A stretch of 5,875 nucleotides of DNA from Candidatus Melainabacteria bacterium GWA2_34_9 (GTDB lineage: Bacteria > Cyanobacteriota > Vampirovibrionia > Gastranaerophilales > UBA9971): positions 1 to 5,875 of the forward strand of contig MFRJ01000033.1 in NCBI GenBank assembly GCA_001784535.1, written 5' to 3'. Shown here one piece after another: positions 1 to 5,355 of the stretch. The notes beneath the pieces are model-generated. The model saw only the letters and a program-made list of their open reading frames with translations, was not told where the DNA came from and ran no database searches. A program made the position numbers and the translations under genes. Numbering within the stretch: position 1 is the first letter of the stretch; every line of letters begins with the position of its first letter.

Positions 1-3
1 TTT

Positions 4-51
4 TTGTAATTATTATTGATATGCTAAAATAACAGAGTTGATGAGTATAAT
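4..51 (+). promoter_or_regulatory. Possible hydE promoter region
   Basis: Two -10-like boxes precede hydE. One is TAAAAT at 25-30 with a TG one base upstream (22-23), an extended -10 arrangement, with TTGTAA at 4-9 as a -35 at a short 15-bp spacing. The other is a perfect TATAAT at 46-51 without a good -35 and very close to the start codon. The sequence is so AT-rich that chance matches are likely, and the window edge hides whether an upstream gene is co-transcribed. Confidence 0.3.
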
Positions 52-62
52 AAAGAATTATA

Positions 63-1103
63 ATGACTTCAGCGCTTAAAGAAATAATTAATAAAGCAGA
101 AAACACACACGAACTCACAAAAGATGAGATCGTGGAACTTTTTGCAAATGATGAAATAACTCAGGAACTTTGCAAAGCTGCTGATAGAGTACGAGAAAAA
201 TATGTCGGAAATGAAGTTCATCTTAGGGGATTGATAGAATTTTCTAATATTTGCATTAAAAACTGCTTTTACTGCGGACTTAGACGAGATAATAAAAATA
301 TTAAACGCTACAGGTTAGAACCTGAAGTTATAATTGATTTTGCTACAAAGGCATCGTCTTACGGATACAAAACTTTTGTATTGCAATCAGGAGAAGGCAA
401 TATTTATTCTCTTGAGGAAATGCTCTACATAATTTCCGAAATAAAAAAACTTGATGTAGCCATTACTCTTAGTGTCGGTGAAAAAACTGAAGAAGAATAT
501 ATTGCTTATAAAGAAGCAGGGGCGGATAGGTTTCTTTTGAGGATAGAAACTACTGATAAAGAGCTTTACCAAAAGCTTCATCCAGGAATGAGCCATGAAA
601 ACAGGATTAATTGTCTTAAAACTATAAAAAAACATGGATATGAAACAGGAACAGGATGTTTAATAGGTTTACCGAATCAGACTTTAGAATCTCTTGCTGA
701 TGATATTTTGTTTTTTAAAGAAATTGGAGCTGATATGGTCGGAGTAGGACCTTTTATTCCAAATGAAGACACACCTCTTTCGTTCGAAACAGGTGGAAGT
801 TTTGAATTGGCATTGAAAGTTATGGCTATAACAAGGCTTTTGTTGCCTGATATAAATATTCCTGCAACCACAGCGATGGAAACACTTAACTCGCAGGGAA
901 GGCTTATTGCCCTTCAAAGTGGAGCAAATGTGGTTATGCCAAATGTTACTGAAGGCGAATACAGGGATTTATATAAGCTTTATCCCGGAAAAATCTGTAT
1001 AAACGACACTCCTGCTCATTGCAGAAGCTGTATTACAGGAAAAATTCAAAGCATCGGACGAACAGTTTCAAAAGAATGCGGCTTTAGAAAGCAAGTAAGA
1101 TAA
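63..1103 (+). CDS. hydE: [FeFe]-hydrogenase H-cluster maturase HydE (radical SAM)
   Basis: HydE is a cytoplasmic radical-SAM enzyme. With HydG and HydF it assembles the diiron subcluster of [FeFe]-hydrogenase, acting on the Fe(CO)2(CN)-cysteine synthon made by HydG. The 346-residue length is typical of the family. The radical-SAM motif CX3CX2C is present at C64, C68 and C71, followed by an aromatic/Gly pattern and the QSGE stretch (108-111) at the SAM site. Other family-like segments are HLRGLIEFSN (53-62), the TGTGCLIGLPNQT stretch (195-207) and VGPFIPNEDTP (228-238). C312, C320 and C323 match the spacing of the accessory second cluster known from Thermotoga HydE, which many homologues lack. 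The start at 63 is the only ATG in frame after a stop at 51-53, and its Shine-Dalgarno is weak (AAAGA). No hydF, hydG or hydrogenase gene lies in the window. The nearest alternative, biotin synthase or PylB, fits the sequence less well. Confidence 0.93.
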   Translation: MTSALKEIINKAENTHELTKDEIVELFANDEITQELCKAADRVREKYVGNEVHLRGLIEFSNICIKNCFYCGLRRDNKNIKRYRLEPEVIIDFATKASSYGYKTFVLQSGEGNIYSLEEMLYIISEIKKLDVAITLSVGEKTEEEYIAYKEAGADRFLLRIETTDKELYQKLHPGMSHENRINCLKTIKKHGYETGTGCLIGLPNQTLESLADDILFFKEIGADMVGVGPFIPNEDTPLSFETGGSFELALKVMAITRLLLPDINIPATTAMETLNSQGRLIALQSGANVVMPNVTEGEYRDLYKLYPGKICINDTPAHCRSCITGKIQSIGRTVSKECGFRKQVR

Positions 1104-1168
1104 CAATTATGATTAACATTAACAGGTCAAACATTATAATTATAGTTTTAAGATTTATTATTAATTTC

Positions 1169-1414
1169 TTACACTGATTTTTTGAATTTCGGGAAATGAT
1201 ATTCCCAGCACTTAATTTCTCCGCAGTACTGACATACTGCATGAGCATTCATAAACCCTAAATCAGGTATAAACTCATACCCGTCAACATTAAAAACTAT
1301 TTCATCATGAGTATTTATAGTTTTTGTAAAAACGCCAGCACCCTTATAGTTTGGATTGAACACCAAGCCATAATTATCGATTGTTTGACATTTTTTACAT
1401 ATAAACATTTGCAT
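1169..1414 (-). CDS. Small protein with two CxxC pairs, putative zinc-binding, unknown function
   Basis: I do not recognise a named family for this 81-residue protein. It has CKKC near the N-terminus (C6, C9) and CQYC near the C-terminus (C61, C64), with a further C69 and H73. Two CxxC knuckles about 50 residues apart could bind one zinc as a split zinc ribbon, but this is inference. No signal peptide or membrane segment is visible, so it is probably cytoplasmic. Residues 15-55 are mixed polar/aromatic and look like a small beta-rich fold. The start at 1414 has only a weak AGAGA ahead of it, and a second ATG two codons later (M3) is possible. It lies 22 nt downstream of the membrane-protein gene on the same strand, so it is probably the second gene of that operon. 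It converges on hydE across 65 nt, where I see no strong terminator hairpin. Confidence 0.72.
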   Translation of the reverse strand: MQMFICKKCQTIDNYGLVFNPNYKGAGVFTKTINTHDEIVFNVDGYEFIPDLGFMNAHAVCQYCGEIKCWEYHFPKFKKSV

Positions 1415-1436
1415 AGTCTCTAATTTTTAACGACTT

Positions 1437-2396
1437 TCATCTTTTTCTACCCAAAATATCAAAATACAGCAAGGTAAAACATGCGCTTCCCCAAGGAAGC
1501 ATCATAGCTGTTATTATTGTTCCCACTGTTGAAACAGCTAAAGTAACTGACAAACCAAAAGGTGTCATTTTATAACTTGCTAAAAATTCTACAAAGGCCT
1601 GATTTTTAGCAAATAAATTTACATAAGCCTCAAAAGAATTTATTAAATGAGTCATCAAGGGTGATTTATCCAGTATAGCTGTAATTAACCCGGGAACAAT
1701 AAAACAAGTAACAACCAATAAAACAATTCCCATAAATGTTGTCCGCCAGAAATTTCCTTTCATGAGGTTCCAGCTTTTTTTGATTACCTCAACGGGTGAT
1801 ATTGACTCAAAAGCAAACACTTGAAAAACAAGGCTAAGATTTACAGATAAAAGAATAGAAAAAATTAGTGAGGCAAGTACCATCAATAGAAAAATTGGGG
1901 TTATTAAAACTGTATTAATAAAGAAACCTAAGAAAAAAGATAAAAACGGAAAAATCAAAATCCCCAACCAGAAAAGAGTCATTAATAAAAGCAAAATTAC
2001 GTAATTATTCGTTTTTAATTTTACGGAGCTGTTATAAACTTTAAAATCGCCAAAACTTCCTTTTTTTTCTATATCAGAAACCATGGGGTTTAAAGATATC
2101 ATTACAATCATATAATCCCAGAATGCTTTTAAGAAAACAGCAAAACCCGGAATTACCATTAATATTAAGCCTAAAAGAATGAAAACAAGGTTTTGCTCAA
2201 GATTTTCTCCTGATAATTTAGCTAAATATTTTTCTGTGTAGAGATAATTCGGATAAAAGATTAAAAATATTCCTATAATCTGACCAAAAACAGGAAATAA
2301 CATTACTCTTGATAACGGCAAAAAGTTATTTATATAAATCATCAAACTTTTAAAAATTATTGCAAATATATTTGTTCCTGATTTAGACTTGCCCAT
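1437..2396 (-). CDS. Multi-pass membrane protein, GPDPase-membrane-domain-like
   Basis: This is a 319-residue integral inner-membrane protein of unknown function. Strongly hydrophobic stretches lie at about 30-50, 70-100, 131-158, 160-195, 218-243 and 280-315, suggesting about six membrane segments. Two short signatures resemble the group annotated as 'glycerophosphoryl diester phosphodiesterase membrane domain' proteins (also DUF975/YciC-like). One is the amphipathic SPVEVIKKSWNLMKGNFWR segment (200-218) preceding a helix. The other is the C-terminal FTLLYFDILGRKR (307-319), the usual LLYYDLR-type ending. No catalytic phosphodiesterase domain is present. The N-terminus is a short Lys/Ser-rich cytoplasmic tail and no cleavable signal is seen. 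AAGGA about 7 nt upstream supports the start at 2396. It is probably co-transcribed with the 81-residue CxxC protein downstream. Family assignment is by motif recall and is moderate. Confidence 0.82.
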   Translation of the reverse strand: MGKSKSGTNIFAIIFKSLMIYINNFLPLSRVMLFPVFGQIIGIFLIFYPNYLYTEKYLAKLSGENLEQNLVFILLGLILMVIPGFAVFLKAFWDYMIVMISLNPMVSDIEKKGSFGDFKVYNSSVKLKTNNYVILLLLMTLFWLGILIFPFLSFFLGFFINTVLITPIFLLMVLASLIFSILLSVNLSLVFQVFAFESISPVEVIKKSWNLMKGNFWRTTFMGIVLLVVTCFIVPGLITAILDKSPLMTHLINSFEAYVNLFAKNQAFVEFLASYKMTPFGLSVTLAVSTVGTIITAMMLPWGSACFTLLYFDILGRKR

Positions 2397-2431
2397 GAAT
2401 ATTCCTTAAATATTTATCAAACTATTCATAA

Positions 2432-2460
2432 ATTATATCCTTAAAAACAGGTTAAAGGTA
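2432..2460 (-). promoter_or_regulatory. Putative promoter for the membrane-protein operon
   Basis: On the minus strand a perfect TATAAT box lies at 2437-2432, 35 bases from the start codon at 2396. This would give a leader of roughly 25-30 nt that includes the AAGGA ribosome-binding site. The -35 region at 17-bp spacing (TACCTT) is poor, so the call rests on the -10 box and on its position in a divergent gap. Confidence 0.38.
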
Positions 2461-2469
2461 TAATATAAT
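2441..2469 (+). promoter_or_regulatory. Putative sigma-70 promoter for the exported protein/DUF4127 operon
   Basis: TTAAAA (2441-2446) and a perfect TATAAT (2464-2469) are separated by 17 bp. Transcription would start near 2476, about 20 nt before the ATG at 2496. A second, overlapping TATAAT at 2459-2464 lacks a good -35. The leader carries GGGA at 2484-2487 as the likely ribosome-binding site. The element overlaps the opposing promoter of the minus-strand operon. Confidence 0.5.
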
Positions 2470-2495
2470 TTAAAACAATCTAAGGGATAGCTGGA

Positions 2496-3197
2496 ATGAA
2501 AAAAACTTACGTTAGCATTGCATTAATAACTTTAATTGCATTTTCTATACCTGTAAATGCTCAGGTGTTTGATTTGAGCTCGACAAAAAAATCATCATTT
2601 ATTATAAATCAAGATTTTCCGGCTGTTTATAAACCATCAAAACTTATTATCGGCAATAAAACAAAATTTGTAATAAAAGCCGAACCGAATAGTCATGTTT
2701 CTCTGGTTACTTCTGATGAAAACGGTGGATCTCCTGAATATTACGGGCATAAATTAAGATTGGGGCAAATATTAAACCCTCATGAAGGAATTGTAGGAGA
2801 TAAAGGAGTTCTGGAGCTGGAAATTTCACTTCCTCATGAAAAAGAGCTTGTCGGAAAAATTCTTTATTTTGAAGTGCTAGTGTGGAAAAAATCTGACTTT
2901 AGCGATTTAAAAATTGCAAAAATAATGGGAATAGACGGAAGTGAAACTAACATTAACGCTGTTATAATAACCGAACAGTTAAAAAACCAATCAATGCCTA
3001 ATTTTGGACCTAATATTCCCGGAACGGGCGGTGATATGAGTAAAGCTAAAGCGATATTCAATAAAATAAACGATACAAGCGCTGATGGTGATTCAGACAA
3101 TTATTATCTTGATGAAATGTATTATAACAACCAGCCTTTAATGCTAAGAAACATTCATACACCTCAAGTGAAAGCAGAAACAGATAAAGACCAATAA
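2496..3197 (+). CDS. Exported protein of unknown function
   Basis: No family is recognised for this 233-residue protein. The N-terminus is a clear Sec signal peptide: MKK, a hydrophobic core at about residues 5-18, and a V-N-A cleavage site after A22, so the mature protein would begin QVFDLSS. There is no lipobox cysteine, so it should be secreted or periplasmic rather than a lipoprotein. Residues 30-155 alternate hydrophobic and polar residues in short strands, suggesting a beta-sandwich-like domain. From about 165 the chain becomes rich in Gly, Pro, Asn, Asp and Tyr, including SADGDSDNYYLDEMYYNN (195-212), and looks flexible or disordered. The mature protein contains no cysteine. GGGA 8 nt upstream of 2496 supports the start. 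The stop codon lies 2 nt before the DUF4127 gene, so the two are almost certainly one operon and may share a job at the cell surface. Confidence 0.85.
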   Translation: MKKTYVSIALITLIAFSIPVNAQVFDLSSTKKSSFIINQDFPAVYKPSKLIIGNKTKFVIKAEPNSHVSLVTSDENGGSPEYYGHKLRLGQILNPHEGIVGDKGVLELEISLPHEKELVGKILYFEVLVWKKSDFSDLKIAKIMGIDGSETNINAVIITEQLKNQSMPNFGPNIPGTGGDMSKAKAIFNKINDTSADGDSDNYYLDEMYYNNQPLMLRNIHTPQVKAETDKDQ

Positions 3198-3199
3198 AT

Positions 3200-4690
3200 A
3201 TGAATGATACCTTTAAAATTGCAGTTATCCCTCTGGATAATCGACCTGTAAGCTTTACCTTACCGCAGCAAATAATTTCATTAAACAAAAATATATCAGT
3301 TTTCACTCCACCGAGAGAATTTCTTGGCGGATTGGTCAGTTATTCACAGGTTGATAAAATTCTTGAGTGGATTGACGATATATTAAAGCAGGAAAAAGTA
3401 GACTATATAATAGCTTCGCTTGACACTATCGCTTATGGCGGACTTATTCCTTCCAGAAGACTCAATACCAGTCCGGAAGAAATTACTAAAAACCTTAATA
3501 TTTTCCGAAATATAGTCGAAAATCATAATACTAATGCGAAAATATATGGATTTAGCAGCATTATGCGGATTTCTGACAGTTATGTTAACGAGGAAGAAAA
3601 AGAATACTGGGATAAATTCGGCAAAGAAATTTTCAAATATTCTTATTTGAAACATAAATTAGATGTTTTAAATCATGACACCCAAGAAAAAGAAGATTTT
3701 GACGGTCTTAAAAATAAAATACCTCCTGAAATTCTCGATGACTATTTAAAAACAAGAGAAAGGAATTTTTCGATAAACAGATTTTACATAAAATGGATAG
3801 AAGAAAATTTTCTGGATTTTCTGGTGTATAGCAAGGATGATACAGGGCAATTCGGGATTAATGTTCAGGAAGCAGAAGCTCTTGATGCAGAAATACAAGA
3901 CAAAAAACTTTTTGATAAAGCAGTAACCTTAACAGGTGCTGATGAAATTCCTTCCGATCTTGTATCAAAAGCATTAGTTGATAATTACGGTCAAACCATA
4001 AAAATCTTCCCTGTTTTTTCCACGGAAAATGGCAAAAATGTTATTTCCCGCTATGAAGATAAAACGATTTTTGAATCAGTGTCGGGACAAATAAAACTTT
4101 GCGGAGGAGAAATCGCAGATTCAGAAGAAAATGCGGATATGGTTTTGCTTGTACATACGCCGGAAAATATCCAAAATGACCACTGTCTGAAAATTTACCC
4201 GGAATCGGAAAACAAAGAAGCTGTTAAAATTTGTATAGATTTTATAAAAAACACTCAAAAACCTGTAATTATTGGAGATATTTCCTGCGCAAACGGCGGC
4301 GATAATTTACTTGTTATGCAAATTCTGGATAATGAAACAATTATCACTAAAATTTATGGCTATGCAGGATGGAATACAACAGGAAATACTTTAGGAAGCG
4401 TTATTTCTACAGGAATTTCAAGATTAATTGCAGAAAAAACCGGTAACTTTGAAATAAATAATTTCAAAAAATCTTTACTGATTCGGCTGGTTGATGACTG
4501 GGCTTATCAAACAATTGTAAGGCAAAAAATAAGAGCTATTACAGATATTGCAGACAGAAAAACACTAAAGGAAGAGTTAGTTCCTTTAGTGTTAAACCTT
4601 ACCAAAAAGATTGAGTATAATTTAAAATTGTCTGATTTTGATCTTGATTTCCCGTGGAATAGAACTTTCGAAGTTGAAATAATTATTTAA
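3200..4690 (+). CDS. DUF4127 family protein
   Basis: The 496-residue length matches the usual size of the DUF4127 family, whose biochemical role I do not know to be established. Family-type motifs run in order: PLDNRPV (11-17), SLDTIAYGGLIPSRR (73-87), DDTGQFGINVQEA (213-225), GADE (246-249), a GD...NGGD stretch (359-368), AGWNTTGNTLG (389-399), RLVDDW (429-434) and PWNRTFE (485-491). Repeated acidic/Arg/Asn clusters at these points suggest a hydrolase-like or metal-dependent active site, but that is inference. No signal peptide or membrane segment is visible, so it is predicted cytoplasmic although its operon partner is exported. The start codon is 2 nt after the upstream stop with no good Shine-Dalgarno, consistent with translational coupling. 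A perfect 13-bp inverted repeat lies in its 3' part (4561-4593). It converges on the His-rich gene with a 7-nt gap. Confidence 0.9.
   Translation: MNDTFKIAVIPLDNRPVSFTLPQQIISLNKNISVFTPPREFLGGLVSYSQVDKILEWIDDILKQEKVDYIIASLDTIAYGGLIPSRRLNTSPEEITKNLNIFRNIVENHNTNAKIYGFSSIMRISDSYVNEEEKEYWDKFGKEIFKYSYLKHKLDVLNHDTQEKEDFDGLKNKIPPEILDDYLKTRERNFSINRFYIKWIEENFLDFLVYSKDDTGQFGINVQEAEALDAEIQDKKLFDKAVTLTGADEIPSDLVSKALVDNYGQTIKIFPVFSTENGKNVISRYEDKTIFESVSGQIKLCGGEIADSEENADMVLLVHTPENIQNDHCLKIYPESENKEAVKICIDFIKNTQKPVIIGDISCANGGDNLLVMQILDNETIITKIYGYAGWNTTGNTLGSVISTGISRLIAEKTGNFEINNFKKSLLIRLVDDWAYQTIVRQKIRAITDIADRKTLKEELVPLVLNLTKKIEYNLKLSDFDLDFPWNRTFEVEIII
4556..4593 (-). terminator. Terminator-like hairpin inside the DUF4127 gene, oriented for the minus strand
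   Basis: A perfect 13-bp inverted repeat, AACACTAAAGGAA (4561-4573) and TTCCTTTAGTGTT (4581-4593), is separated by a 7-nt loop. Read on the minus strand, the hairpin runs directly into TTTTTCTGTC. The stem has four G-C pairs. It begins 104 nt past the stop codon of the 129-residue minus-strand gene, so it could end that transcript within the opposing coding region. On the plus strand no T-run follows. At protein level it only encodes part of KTLKEELVPLVLN. Confidence 0.5.
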
Positions 4691-4697
4691 TTTCTGT

Positions 4698-5087
4698 CTA
4701 CCAACCAGAGAACACTTTTTTAGCTACATTTGCAACGCCGCCTACAACGCCTTGTACGACACCGGCAGCTGTACCAATAACATTATTGACTATATTGCCA
4801 CCAACGCTTACGGAGGTATTGCCATTACTATAGGAAAAACCGCCTTGGTTATAACCAGGATGACAACCCATATTTCCTTGCATTTGATTCATTCCGTGGT
4901 GTCCATGATTATGACCGTGCATTCTGTGTCCACCTTGCATACCGTGTCCACCGTGCATACCGTGCATTCTGTGTCCGCCACCAAATACTGAGTGTTGACA
5001 ATCGTTACCGGTTCTTCTAATAAATGTTTGTCTTGAAATGTGTCCGTGACCATCATTCATTGTCATTTGTCTCATGTAAACTGACAT
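4698..5087 (-). CDS. His/Met/Gly-rich protein with a glycine-zipper-like C-terminus, putative metal binder
   Basis: No named family is recognised for this 129-residue protein. Residues 36-76 are a low-complexity metal-ligand-rich block of Gly, His and Met, with the heptad GGHRMHG at 37-43 and 52-58. The whole protein has 14 His, 11 Met and two Cys (C30, C75). Such composition is typical of Ni, Cu or Zn binding or storage, which is inference here. Residues 96-126 form a hydrophobic Gly/Val/Ala segment with glycines every four residues (G105, G109, G113, G117), a glycine-zipper pattern that favours helix packing in or on membranes, ending in KKVFSGW. There is no N-terminal signal peptide. A very strong AGGAGAAGG lies 3 nt ahead of the ATG at 5087, which argues for a highly expressed real gene. 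A short plus-strand frame over the same bases is a shadow. The gene is convergent with the DUF4127 gene. Confidence 0.8.
   Translation of the reverse strand: MSVYMRQMTMNDGHGHISRQTFIRRTGNDCQHSVFGGGHRMHGMHGGHGMQGGHRMHGHNHGHHGMNQMQGNMGCHPGYNQGGFSYSNGNTSVSVGGNIVNNVIGTAAGVVQGVVGGVANVAKKVFSGW
4914..4976 (-). repeat. Internal 45-bp-period repeat in the His/Met-rich gene
   Basis: The 18-base string ACCGTGCATTCTGTGTCC occurs at 4914-4931 and again, identical, at 4959-4976, exactly 15 codons apart. Between them TGCATACCGTG recurs at 4936-4946 and 4954-4964. The repeats encode the two GGHRMHG heptads and a related GGHGMQ unit, so the metal-ligand block grew by in-frame duplication and could vary in copy number. 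Confidence 0.8.
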
Positions 5088-5090
5088 TTT

Positions 5091-5099
5091 CCTTCTCCT
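5091..5099 (-). promoter_or_regulatory. Strong ribosome-binding site of the His/Met-rich gene
   Basis: On the minus strand AGGAGAAGG precedes AAA-ATG. It is the best Shine-Dalgarno in the window and fixes the start at 5087 rather than at the in-frame ATGs for M5, M8 or M10. Most other genes here have weak sites, so this one suggests high translation. Confidence 0.75.
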
Positions 5100-5123
5100 C
5101 TTTTTCTCTTTCCTCTATACATA

Positions 5124-5159
5124 CCCTAATAAATAAAATTTCCCTAATTAATAAAAATA
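5124..5159. repeat. Tandem imperfect 18-bp repeat upstream of the His/Met-rich gene
   Basis: CCCTAATAAATAAAATTT (5124-5141) is followed immediately by CCCTAATTAATAAAAATA (5142-5159), with 15 of 18 positions identical. The shared CCCTAAT cores stand out in otherwise G/C-poor DNA and lie 37-72 bases upstream of the start codon, a position suited to a regulator-binding site. A regulatory role is inference. Confidence 0.5.
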
Positions 5160-5320
5160 GATTAAATAAATAATTAAAAACTTTTCATATTAAATTAAAA
5201 ATCTTTAAATCTCATTCCCCCTATTTTTTACCTTTCACTATCACCTCGTATTAATATAAAAACAAATTGTATTAAAAAATTGCTTTTTTTTAAAAGATAA
5301 GATTAACAATATGTTACAAA

Positions 5321-5350
5321 TGGGAAAAACTCCACGCTATAAAAGAGTTT
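5321..5350 (-). terminator. Weak terminator-like hairpin after the alcohol dehydrogenase gene
   Basis: On the minus strand AAACTC (5350-5345), a 12-nt loop, and GAGTTT (5332-5327) form a 6-bp stem running into TTTTTCCC. Only two G-C pairs are present, so this is a marginal terminator. Its place 5 nt after the dehydrogenase stop codon is the main support. Confidence 0.25.
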
Positions 5351-5355
5351 GTGCC

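Larger units (their letters stand above)
5088..5355. other. 268-nt AT-rich intergenic region
   Basis: This gap separates the alcohol dehydrogenase stop from the His/Met-rich gene start, both on the minus strand. It contains the strong ribosome-binding site, the tandem 18-bp repeat, an A/T-only palindrome around 5272-5292 (TTAAAAAA, then TTGC and a run of eight T), and a weak hairpin near 5327-5350. It should hold the promoter of the His/Met-rich gene, but its extreme AT content yields several -10-like strings and no convincing -35/-10 pair. No tRNA or other structured RNA was recognised. The only reading frames are tiny (16 codons or fewer). Confidence 0.6.

Noticed and set aside
387..917. 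Several minus-strand frames of 64-82 codons within hydE
   Set aside because: All lie antisense to a well-conserved enzyme gene and show no recognisable protein features.
1104..1168. Terminator between the convergent hydE and CxxC-protein genes
   Set aside because: Only a weak A/T palindrome around 1132-1144 is visible, with no stable stem followed by a T-run.
1420..1440. Six-codon minus-strand frame (MKVVKN) overlapping the stop of the membrane-protein gene
   Set aside because: ATGA overlap is suggestive of coupling, but the peptide is too short and is out of frame with the CxxC protein.
2864..3655. Minus-strand frames of 78-90 codons across the exported-protein and DUF4127 genes
   Set aside because: They are antisense to real genes, with hydrophobic composition explained by the complement of AT-rich codons.
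4752..4991. 79-codon plus-strand frame rich in Thr/Val/His opposite the His/Met-rich gene
   Set aside because: It is the antisense reading of the repetitive minus-strand gene, has no ribosome-binding site, and its repeats mirror the opposite codons.
5239..5262. TAATACGA string on the minus strand, resembling the start of a T7-type promoter
   Set aside because: Only the first eight bases match; the rest of the consensus is absent and no phage genes are nearby.
5272..5292. A/T-only palindrome with a run of eight T
   Set aside because: The stem has no G-C pairs, so it is not a credible terminator and can arise by chance in DNA this AT-rich.
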